Shown: in pieces, positions 55,029-64,000 of the stretch
How the letters are laid out: every line of letters begins with the position of its first letter
Position numbering within the stretch: the stretch's first letter is position 1
The notes under the pieces: model-generated
Databases searched by the model: none
What the model was told of the DNA's origin: nothing
Seen by the model: the letters and a program-made list of their open reading frames with translations, nothing else
DNA from: Sphaerisporangium album
GTDB lineage: Bacteria; Actinomycetota; Actinomycetes; Streptosporangiales; Streptosporangiaceae
Direction of reading: 5' to 3'
DNA length: 64,000 nucleotides
NCBI RefSeq assembly: GCF_003323745.1
Contig: NZ_QOIL01000031.1
Span: 35,988 to 99,987, forward strand
Made by a program: the position numbers and the translations under genes

Positions 55029-55056
55029 ACGGCCCGCTCCTTCGGGGGCGGGCCGT
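55029..55056. terminator. Terminator between PKS and SnoaL-like gene
   Basis: A perfect 9-bp stem ACGGCCCGC/GCGGGCCGT has a ten-base spacer and lies between the convergent ends at 54996 and 55075. It is probably bidirectional. Confidence 0.7.
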
Positions 55057-55074
55057 CCGCGCGTGTTCGGGAGG

Positions 55075-55509
55075 TCAGGCGGTGAGCTGGGAGAGGATGC
55101 CGAGGCGGTCGGGCAGGACGGCGTACTCGACGATGCGGCCCTCGCGGAAGCGGATGGTGCTGATGCTCACGCCGGAGAAGCGACGGCCGCTCGGCGGGGC
55201 GCCGAAGACCACGCCGCGCTGCACGCCCTCGATGGTCCAGTAGACGACGACCCGGTCGTCCTCGGCGACGGTGTCGGTGACCGTGGCGGTCACGCCCTCC
55301 ACGGCGCCGCGCAGCCACGTGATGTGCTCGACGAAGCCGGCCGGGCCGGCGGTTCCTCCGGCGGGGACGGCGGTGTCGCGGCCGTCCTCGGCGATGATCT
55401 CGTCGAGCACCTCCAGCTTCCCTTGGGTGATGACCTCCTCGTAGAAGCGCCGCGCCACCGCCTTGTTGATCTCCGTGGTGGCCGCGCCGGTGATGTCCGC
55501 CGTTGTCAT
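55075..55509 (-). CDS. SnoaL-like / NTF2-fold protein (ester cyclase family)
   Basis: This 144-residue alpha+beta-barrel protein has an INKAVARRFYEEVITQGKLE first helix, the VTATVTDTVAEDDRVVVYWT strand pair and SISTIRFREGRIVEYAVLPD. These are the marks of the SnoaL/ester-cyclase group. Members include polyketide cyclases and many proteins of unknown role. The position beside the PKS suggests a tailoring or cyclisation role, but the gene runs convergently and may belong with the SDR. ATG 55509 has AAAGGA nine bases upstream. Confidence 0.85.
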   Translation of the reverse strand: MTTADITGAATTEINKAVARRFYEEVITQGKLEVLDEIIAEDGRDTAVPAGGTAGPAGFVEHITWLRGAVEGVTATVTDTVAEDDRVVVYWTIEGVQRGVVFGAPPSGRRFSGVSISTIRFREGRIVEYAVLPDRLGILSQLTA

Positions 55510-55617
55510 GGCATGGTCCTTTCGGTGTCGTAAAGGCCGGGGAAGTCGCAGGTCAGCGCGGCTACCGCACCTGAGCAGCGCGTCTCCCGGAAGTGCGGAG
55601 GTTCGGGAGGGGCCCGG

Positions 55618-56408
55618 TCAGCGGGCTTCGGGAAGGGGGAGCAGGCCGAGGCTGGCGTCGAGGCCACCGTCGACCACCAGCGCGGTGCCGGTGATGTAGG
55701 ACGCGGCCGGGGAGATCAGGAACCAGACCGCCTCGGCCTGCTCGCGCGGCTCCGCGAACCGCTGGAGCGGGATGTTCCTCGCGATCAGGGACAGCAGGGC
55801 CGGGTTCTCGTGGACCCCGGCCGTGATGCGCGTGCGGGTCAGTCCGGGCGCGAGCGCGTTGACGCGGATGCCCTGCACGGCGTAGTCCAGCGACGCCGCC
55901 CTCACCAGGTTGAGCAGCGCGCCCTTGGAGGCGTTGTACGCCCAGTTGCCCGGGTCCGCCCGAATCCCGGCGACCGACGCGGTCACGACGATGGACCCGC
56001 CCCCGGACGCGCGCAACGCGGGCGCGGCCGTCCGGATGCCGAGGATCGGCCCGCGCAGGTTGACCGACAGGATGCGCTCGGCCGCCTCCAGCGCGCCGGG
56101 GTGCTCCAGCGGCAGCGTTCCGCCGATGCCGGCGTTGAGCACCGCGCCGTCCAGCCTGCCGAACCGTTCGAGGGCCAGCGCGACCGCCGCCCGGTTGGCG
56201 TCCTCGGACGACACGTCGCCCGCGAGGGTCACGATCCGCTCGTCCCCGGCGAAGGCCTTCAGCCCGGCCTCGTCGTGGTCGACCGCGACGACGCCGGTGC
56301 CGCGCTGGGCGAACAACTCGACGGTGGCCCGGCCGATCCCGGAGGCGGCGCCCGTCACGACGACCGCGCGGGACGGTTCCGAGGATCCGGGCTCGACGGT
56401 GTTCGAGG

Positions 56409-56412
<4 letters not shown>
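55618..56412 (-). CDS. Short-chain dehydrogenase coupled to the ABC transporter
   Basis: This 264-residue classical SDR has VTGAASGIG at about residues 19-27, LNAG, catalytic Ser in VVTASVAG, Tyr-Lys in YNASKGALL, and the C-terminal [10 protein letters not shown] that typifies FabG-like enzymes. ATG 56412 overlaps the TGA of the ATPase gene in an ATGA arrangement, so it is the last gene of a five-gene transporter operon. It might reduce a ketone in the transported compound or in the polyketide; the sequence alone does not decide. Confidence 0.92.
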
Positions 56413-58327
<1,915 letters not shown>

Positions 58328-58331
<4 letters not shown>

Positions 58332-59206
58332 CGGGGGTCACGGCCTTCGTAGTGGTCGCGCAGGGCCCGGCCGAGGACGGTGACCGACATGACGGTGAGG
58401 GTGATGGCGGCTCCGGGGAACAGGGCGAGGGTCCATCCGGCGTCGAGGTAGGCGCGGGCCTGGGCGAGCATCGAACCCCATTCCGGGTCGGGCGGCTTGG
58501 GACCGAGGCCGAGGAAGCTGAGCGACGCGCCCGCGATGATCGCGGTGCCGGCGTTCACGGTGGCGAGGACGAGCAGCGGCGCGAGCACGTTGGGGGCGAT
58601 GTGCCGGAACACGACGCGTCCCCTGCTCACGCCCAGGTTGACGGCGGCGCGCACGTAGGCCGAGTCGCGGACGACGACGGCGCGCACGCGGACGACGCGG
58701 GCGAACCCGGGGGCGAGGGAGATGGTGATCGCCACCGTGACGTTGACCGTCCCCGGGCCGAGCACGGCGACGACGAGCAGCGCCATCAGCACGTTGGGGA
58801 ACGACAGCAGGACGTCGGCGACCCGCATGGCCGTCTCGTCCACGACCCGGCCGCCGAGCGCGGACAGCAGCCCCCACGCCGAGCCGGCGAGGCCCGCGAG
58901 CACCGTGGACCCGAGGCCGACCAGCAGGGACGAGCGGGCCCCGTGCACGACGCGGGCGAGGACGTCGCGGCCGAGCTGGTCGGTGCCGAACGGGTGGCCG
59001 TGGCCGGGCGGGCGCAACGCGACGGCGGGGTCCACCGCGTTGGGGTCGCCCGCGAACAGCCCGGGGGCCAGGGCGGCGGCACAGACCAGCACGAAGAACG
59101 CCCCCGCCAGGAGGACGACGGGCCGAACCGTCCGGTCGCGCACCCCGCCCGGGGCTGGGTCCGGGGTCATGCCGCCCGTCACGGGCGCGGTGATGGGCGC
59201 GGTCAC
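58328..59206 (-). CDS. Oligopeptide-type ABC permease (DppC-like)
   Basis: This 292-residue membrane protein has the N-terminal helix [20 protein letters not shown]. The conserved [20 protein letters not shown] region follows, then the transmembrane core and the EAA-like loop [20 protein letters not shown], ending with [21 protein letters not shown] 59206 overlaps the upstream permease stop as GTGA; a longer frame exists but is the shadow of that gene. It forms the heterodimeric channel with the next permease and couples to the fused ATPase. Confidence 0.94.
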
Positions 59207-60141
59207 AGCGCCACCTGCCGCATCCGCGGGTCCACGAGCCGGTACAGCAGGTCCAGGCCGGTGTTGATGAGGGCGAACGTCACCGCGGCGAGGAGGACCA
59301 CCCCCGTGACGACGGGCAGGTCGCGGCCCTGGACGGCCGACACGACGACCTGCCCGATGCCCTGGCGGGCGAAGACCGTCTCCACGACGACGACGCCGCC
59401 GAGCAGTTCGCCGAGGGCCCATCCGGAGAGGGTGAGCACCGGCAGGGCCGCGTGGCGCAGGGCGTGGCGCAGGCGGACGCGGTTCTCGGTGGCGCCCCGG
59501 GAGCGGGCGGTGAGGGCGAACGGCTGTTCCAGCGCGTGCTCGACCCCCTCGCGGGTGACCTGGGACAGCACCCCGGCGATGGACAGGGTCAGGGTGAGCC
59601 AGGGCAGCACGAGCCCGGCGAGGCCGTCCTCGCCGAGGACGGGGAACCAGTGCAGGTGGAAGGAGAACGCGCCGAGCAGCAGGGTGCCGATCCAGAAGCC
59701 GGGCGTGGAGATCGAGCAGAACTCGAAGGCGCGGGCGAGGGCGCGGGCGCGGGGCCGCCCGGCGGTGAGCAGGCCGAGGACCGTCGCCAGCGTGAGGCCG
59801 AGGACCATGGCCCCGATGGCGAGCGCGACGGTGGCCCCCAGCTGTTCGGTGATCACGCTGCCGACGGCCTGGTTGAGCTGGTACGACCGCCCCAGGTCGC
59901 CGCGCAGCAGCCGTCCCAGGAAGATCGCGTACTGGACGGGCAGGGGCCGGTCCAGGCCGTACTGGGCGCGGATCGCGTCCAGTACGGCCGGGGTCGCGCT
60001 GGCCTGGACGCCGCCCGCGATGGCGCGGGCGGGGTCGCCGGGGACGAGCCGCATGCCGAGGAAGGCAAGCGTCGCCGCGCCCCACAGGACGAGCGCGATC
60101 TGGGCCGACCTGCGCAGCAGCCAGCGGGCTAGGGGCGGCAT
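59203..60141 (-). CDS. Oligopeptide-type ABC permease (DppB-like)
   Basis: This 312-residue protein has six predicted membrane segments, an N-terminal LRRSAQIALVLWGAATLAFL helix, and the family-typical RLVPGDPARAIAGG and QYGLDRPLPVQYAIF. The EAA-like loop is RGATENRVRLRHALRHAALP. It is located 43 bases after the binding-protein gene. Together with DppC-like and ATPase partners it should import peptides, nickel chelates or other small amides. Confidence 0.95.
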   Translation of the reverse strand: MPPLARWLLRRSAQIALVLWGAATLAFLGMRLVPGDPARAIAGGVQASATPAVLDAIRAQYGLDRPLPVQYAIFLGRLLRGDLGRSYQLNQAVGSVITEQLGATVALAIGAMVLGLTLATVLGLLTAGRPRARALARAFEFCSISTPGFWIGTLLLGAFSFHLHWFPVLGEDGLAGLVLPWLTLTLSIAGVLSQVTREGVEHALEQPFALTARSRGATENRVRLRHALRHAALPVLTLSGWALGELLGGVVVVETVFARQGIGQVVVSAVQGRDLPVVTGVVLLAAVTFALINTGLDLLYRLVDPRMRQVAL

Positions 60142-60184
60142 GGGCCACCCGCGCGGCGATGACGGGCCAGGGCGGGCATCGGGG

Positions 60185-61903
60185 TCAGGCCTTCAGCCAG
60201 GCGTCGTGGAACTCGGGGTAGGTCTGCGTGTCGAAGGTGACACCCTTGACCTTTCCGGACAGTCCGGTGAGCGCGACAGGGGTGTAGAGCGGCAGCACGT
60301 ACGCCTTGTCCAGGACCTCGCGCTGGACGGCGGCGTAGTCGCGGGCGGCGGTCGCGGGGTCGGAGGTCTCGGCGGCCTCCTCCACCCAGCGGTCGATCTC
60401 CGGCGAGTTCACCAGCGCGACGTTGCCGCCGGCCTTCTCGTAGGTGTTGCCGGAGGCGAAGGCGAAGCGCAGCACGTCGGGCGTCGGCCGGGCGAAGCTC
60501 ACGTCCACCAGGTCGTACTCGCCGCCGATGAGGTATTTGCTGACGAACGCGCCGGTGTCGACGGCCGGGCGCTCGATCTTGATGCCGGTGAGCTTGGCCT
60601 GCGCCTGGATGCCCTCGGCGAGGACGTCGCGCTGCTCCTTGTTGCCCTCCGCCCAGTACGGCCAGGTCAGCGAGAGCACCTTGCCGTCCTTGACGCGATA
60701 GCCGTCCGGCCCGAGCTTCCACCCGGCCTCGTCGAGCAGCCGCGCGGCCTGGGCGGGATCGTAGGAGGCGAGCGACCGCTCGGCGGAGGCGTCGTACCCG
60801 GCGGTGGCCGCGCTGAGCGGGTTGCGCACGGCCTTGTAGTAGCCGAAGTAGATGTTCTGGACGAGTTCCCCGACGTTGACGGACGCCGACAGCGCGCGAC
60901 GGACCCGCACGTCGCGCAGCGGGCCGCGGGTCTGGTTGAGGTAGAGGTTGTAGTTGAGGCCGGGCGTCTCGGTGGCCGTGAGCCCGAAGCCGGGCAGCGA
61001 CTTCAGCGTGCGCGCGTCCACGGGCGGCACACCGGCGATGGCCTGCACCTGGCCGCTGGTCAGCGCGCCGTAGCGGGTGGCGTCCTCGGAGACGAACTCG
61101 AACACCAGCCCGTCGAGGTACGCGGCGCCCTGGTTGGCGGCCCCGGCCCGCGGGGAGGCGTACCCGGCGTACTTCCGCAGGGTGACGCGCTTGTCCTTCT
61201 CCCAGGAGACGAACGAGAACGGCCCGGTGCCGACCGGTTCGTACTGCTCGACCGGCTTCGCGAGCGCGGCCGGGCTCTGGACGCCCAGGTACGGGACCGA
61301 CAGCGCCTGCAGGAACGGGGTGAACGGCCGCGACAGCGTGACCTCGACCACCAGGTCGCTCACCGCCCGCGCCTCCTTGTACGGGGCGATCAGCGAAGCG
61401 GCGTACGCCGACTTGGTCTTGGGGTCCACCACGTGGTCGAGGGACGCCTTGACGGCGTCGGCGGTGAGCGGGGTGCCGTCGTGGAACTTGACGCCCTCGC
61501 GCAGGGTGAAGGTGTAGGTCTTGCCGTCGGCCGAGACCGTCCACTGCTCGGCGAGCCACGGGGCGAACGTGTCGGGCCCGGTCTGGAACACCAGCGAGTC
61601 GAAGATGTTGCGGTCGATCAGCCCGGTGACCGCGGTGGCCGCCACGGCGGGGTCGAGCGAGACCTGGGTGCCCGCGACGGCGTAGCGCAGCGTGCCGCCG
61701 GAGACCGGGCCTGCGGCGGGCGCCCCCTTCGCCGCCTTCGTCCCTGGATCGGCGCCGCCGCGCAGGGCGATCACCGCGATGGCGGCCGCGACGGCGGCCA
61801 CGAGGAGGACGACGAGGACCGCCGGGCGGCGCGAGCGCAGCCGTCCGCGGCTTCTGGGGGGCTTTTCTCCGGTGCGGGTTTCCGGGGTTTCCGTCGATGA
61901 CAT
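60185..61903 (-). CDS. Extracytoplasmic solute-binding protein (SBP family 5)
   Basis: This 572-residue protein has a cytoplasmic Arg-rich N-terminus, then one membrane helix (about 28-47, VLVVLLVAAVAAAIAVIAL). It continues with the SBP_bac_5 fold: GGTLRYAVAGTQVSLDPAV, YTFTLREGVKFHDGTPLTAD, and VGTGPFSFVSWEKDKRVTL, to DTQTYPEFHDAWL. Unlike most actinomycete binding proteins it lacks a lipobox, so it is anchored by the helix rather than lipid. It heads the transporter operon. ATG 61903 has only a weak GAAACGG site. The ligand is unknown. Confidence 0.93.
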   Translation of the reverse strand: MSSTETPETRTGEKPPRSRGRLRSRRPAVLVVLLVAAVAAAIAVIALRGGADPGTKAAKGAPAAGPVSGGTLRYAVAGTQVSLDPAVAATAVTGLIDRNIFDSLVFQTGPDTFAPWLAEQWTVSADGKTYTFTLREGVKFHDGTPLTADAVKASLDHVVDPKTKSAYAASLIAPYKEARAVSDLVVEVTLSRPFTPFLQALSVPYLGVQSPAALAKPVEQYEPVGTGPFSFVSWEKDKRVTLRKYAGYASPRAGAANQGAAYLDGLVFEFVSEDATRYGALTSGQVQAIAGVPPVDARTLKSLPGFGLTATETPGLNYNLYLNQTRGPLRDVRVRRALSASVNVGELVQNIYFGYYKAVRNPLSAATAGYDASAERSLASYDPAQAARLLDEAGWKLGPDGYRVKDGKVLSLTWPYWAEGNKEQRDVLAEGIQAQAKLTGIKIERPAVDTGAFVSKYLIGGEYDLVDVSFARPTPDVLRFAFASGNTYEKAGGNVALVNSPEIDRWVEEAAETSDPATAARDYAAVQREVLDKAYVLPLYTPVALTGLSGKVKGVTFDTQTYPEFHDAWLKA

Positions 61904-62448
61904 GGAACGGCCGTTTCTGTCGCGGTGGGGCGGGCGGGCGAAAGGTGCGATCGCCTCGCGGCGTCTCGGCGCCGCAGGGACGCCGGGACGCGATGGAGCA
62001 TGACGCTACGACGGCATGGCGAGATGCCGCCGACTGTTATCGGCTTGAATTCCCCCGAATTCCCGCCCTGCCCCGCCGGGACGGCCGGAAGCCCCCGTGG
62101 TCACGCCCCCGCGCAGGCCGGGGGCACCAGGGCACGGGCTGTTCCGCGCGACGACGGGAGGCGCGGGGCCTGGTTCACCCGGGCCCGCGCCGGTTCACGC
62201 CGGCACGGCCGGGGACCCTGTGCGGCGATATTCAAAGGCCATGAACGGATCACACCATAATGAACGACACCAGTCAACGGAACTTTCCGCGCATTTGCGG
62301 GATTCACCGTTCTTTTGACCCGCCGATCGGCGGTAATTCAATTTCCCGATGTATTGCCATTTGAATATGTGATGCCATGGGACGCGCCGGAAGCCGCGCC
62401 GGCGCTCATTCCGGACGCGCCGGCGGGCCGGCCGTGACTTGAGGACGC
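61904..62448. other. Intergenic region upstream of the transporter operon
   Basis: No convincing gene. It contains an AT-rich island (62255-62375) with a perfect 14-bp palindrome CCGCCGATCGGCGG (62320-62333) and a minus-strand TTGACT hexamer. This is the likely promoter region, perhaps bound by the LysR protein encoded just beyond. GAATTCCC is repeated near 62046-62064. Confidence 0.45.
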
Positions 62449-63321
62449 TCAGGCCAGCGCGGCGTGCTCGGGGACGAGCGAGGCGAAGAACTTGCGCAGG
62501 ACGGCGGCGGCCGTCTCCTCGATCCTCGGGTCCAGCCCCCGGCGGCGGGCGAGGCGCACGGCCACCGGCCCCTGCGGCGGCAGGCACGTCACCTCTTCGA
62601 GCCCGGGAGGCGCCGTGCCGGAGGAGGGCAGCAGCGCGATGCCCAGCCCGGCGCGCACGCCCGCGAGGACGCCGTCCAGGTTGGTCGCCTCGGCCGGGAC
62701 GGTGACCACCAGGCCCTCGCCTTCGAGCGCCCTCAGGGCCTGCTGCCGCAGCGCGCAGGGCTCCTGGAAGGCGACGAGGCGGAAGTGCCGTCCCGCGATC
62801 GGCGGGGACCACCCGGGCGCGGCGAACCAGCGCAGCGGCAGCGCGCCGACCTCCACCCCGGGCACGGTGGAGGCGCCGAGGATCAGCGCCATGTCCAGGG
62901 CGCCGCGCGCGGTGGCCTCGGCGAGCTCGGTCGTGCGGTCCAGGCGGAAGACCATGTCGTGGCGGGGGAAGGCCCCGCGCAGCTCGGTGAGGAGGTCGGG
63001 GAGCACGTGGTCGGCGGCGTCACCGGTGGCGCCGACGGTGAGCGTGGCGGGCCGCTCGACGCCGAGGCGGCCCATCGCCTCGTCGTGCGCGGCGAGCAGG
63101 CGGCGCGCCTCCGCGAGGAGGGTCTCCCCCGCGGCGGTGAACCGGGTGAGCCGGCCGGTGCGCTCGACGAGCGGGCGGCCGACGACGCGCTCCAGGGCGC
63201 GGACGTGCTGGCTGACGGTGGGCTGGCTGGTCCGCAGGACGGCGGCGGCCCGTCCGAAGCCCCCGCTGTCGGCGATGGTCACGAACGTGCGCAACTGGAC
63301 GAGATCCAAGAGGGCGGCCAT
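62449..63321 (-). CDS. LysR-family transcriptional regulator
   Basis: This 290-residue protein has the N-terminal winged helix (LVQLRTFVTIADSGGFGRAA, then TSQPTVSQHVRALERVVGRP and LVERTGRLTRFTAAGETLL), followed by an inducer-binding domain (about 88-285). ATG 63321 is the only start that fits the family's usual N-terminus; no good ribosome site is seen. LysR proteins usually act on a neighbouring gene. Here the candidates are the transporter operon downstream (same strand) and the divergent secreted-protein gene at 63826. An AT-rich segment with CTACC-N10-GGTAG lies about 15-60 bases upstream of the start. Confidence 0.92.
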   Translation of the reverse strand: MAALLDLVQLRTFVTIADSGGFGRAAAVLRTSQPTVSQHVRALERVVGRPLVERTGRLTRFTAAGETLLAEARRLLAAHDEAMGRLGVERPATLTVGATGDAADHVLPDLLTELRGAFPRHDMVFRLDRTTELAEATARGALDMALILGASTVPGVEVGALPLRWFAAPGWSPPIAGRHFRLVAFQEPCALRQQALRALEGEGLVVTVPAEATNLDGVLAGVRAGLGIALLPSSGTAPPGLEEVTCLPPQGPVAVRLARRRGLDPRIEETAAAVLRKFFASLVPEHAALA

Positions 63322-63523
63322 GCCTGCATGGTAGCCGAAAAACCCACTATTTCTACCTAAAATGTGGGGTAGGCTCGTAGTGAGGCCTTTCGGGACGTCC
63401 GCCGCCCACTCTCCGGCCCGACCGATTTTCCTGACAGCCCTCCGCGAGAGCAACGCGCGCCGAGGGGGCTCGACTCCCCGGCAGGAGACGCGAATGCTGG
63501 GCGAAACGTGACTTTTCCACCCG

Positions 63524-63552
63524 TTGACGCAGCCGTAGCACGTATGTAACCT
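63524..63552 (+). promoter_or_regulatory. Sigma-70-type promoter for the right-edge gene
   Basis: TTGACG (63524-63529) and TAACCT (63547-63552) are separated by exactly 17 bases, matching the principal actinomycete sigma factor consensus. They lie about 275 bases before ATG 63826, implying a long leader. The remaining 63322-63825 gap shows no gene. Confidence 0.6.
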
Positions 63553-63825
63553 TTGGCCAACGCCCTGCAAGAATCGCGCAAACCGCTGTTATATCTCTCT
63601 CTATTCTCCGCAAGTTCTGGCTGGAGCGCACCGCGTCCGTGCACCCGCCCCGCCCCCATCCCCCCATGGAGGCTCCAGGTGATGTCGGCTACGGCATTGC
63701 GCGGACGGTCGCCGCCTCCGAGCGGCCTCTCCCAGCGCTTTCCGTCCTCTGCGTTGAGATCAGCACCCCCCGCGGCCGGGCCACCCGCCGCACCTTTTCG
63801 TCCCTGACGAGAGATAGAGACCGTA

Positions 63826-64000
63826 ATGAGTAAAAAGCACCCGGTGTTACGGCTGGTCGCGGCCATGCTCGCTTCCGGCCTGCTCGTGCTGTTCGGGCCG
63901 GGCCTGCCCGCCACGGCGGCCGGCCCCAACCTCGCCGCCGGCAAACCCGCCACCGAAAGCAGCCACGCCGACGTCTACGGCGCCGGCAACGTCACCGACG
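63826..64000 (+). CDS. Secreted protein, 5' part, probable discoidin-type binding module
   Basis: Fifty-eight codons are visible before the window ends. ATG 63826 (GAGA upstream) opens a signal peptide (LVAAMLASGLLVLFGPGL) with likely cleavage after ATAA. The sequence that follows, NLAAGKPATESSHADVYG then AGNVTD, is typical of the first strand and loop of F5/8-type-C (CBM32-like) domains in secreted actinomycete glycosidases. The catalytic part, if any, lies outside the window. Confidence 0.8.
   Translation, partial: MSKKHPVLRLVAAMLASGLLVLFGPGLPATAAGPNLAAGKPATESSHADVYGAGNVTD

Overview
The window comes from a high-GC actinomycete. Supporting signs are GTG, TTG and CTG starts, strongly G/C-ended codons, proline/threonine linkers in secreted glycosidases, an MmyB-type regulator and large modular type I polyketide synthases. 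The neighbourhood is compatible with Streptosporangiales or relatives, but I cannot fix the genus from sequence alone.

Bases 1 to about 6511 are visibly less GC-rich. They form the right-hand end of an actinomycete integrative element (AICE type): an anti-sigma-like ATPase (partial), an XRE/TPR regulator overlapping a Nudix hydrolase, a RepSA-type replication initiator with a small coupled upstream gene, and a large serine integrase. The element has inserted into a sodium:solute symporter gene, whose 3' end survives from 6512. The attachment site overlaps the integrase ribosome binding site.

From 6970 to about 28.9 kb lies accessory chromosomal DNA. It holds secreted polysaccharide enzymes (SGNH esterase with CBM2, GH18 chitinase), small enzymes, a Ser/Thr kinase fused to WD40 repeats, a CAU-anticodon tRNA, and many broken genes (phytase-like, MmyB regulator, GH78-like glycosidase, Na+/H+ antiporter and two unknowns). 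Two metabolic units, SDR-SDR-amidohydrolase-Atu4866 lipoprotein (19.3-22.9 kb) and isochorismatase plus F420-type reductase (26.0-27.3 kb), share an 85-bp promoter module. An MmyB regulator is transcribed away from the second copy.

From 27.5 to 55.0 kb lies a compact polyketide locus. A carboxyltransferase gene (likely extender supply) diverges from three co-directional PKS genes: KSQ-AT-ACP / KS-AT-KR-ACP; KS-AT-DH-KR-ACP / KS-AT-ACP; and KS-AT-DH-KR-ACP-TE. Signature motifs predict a propionate starter, then malonate, malonate, methylmalonate and malonate. The predicted pentaketide carries a hydroxyl at C9 that could close a ten-membered lactone; the acid would be C12H18O4 and the lactone C12H16O3.

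From 55.1 to 61.9 kb a SnoaL-like protein and an SDR sit beside a translationally coupled oligopeptide-type ABC transporter, all on the minus strand. A LysR regulator follows, then the start of a secreted protein at the right edge.
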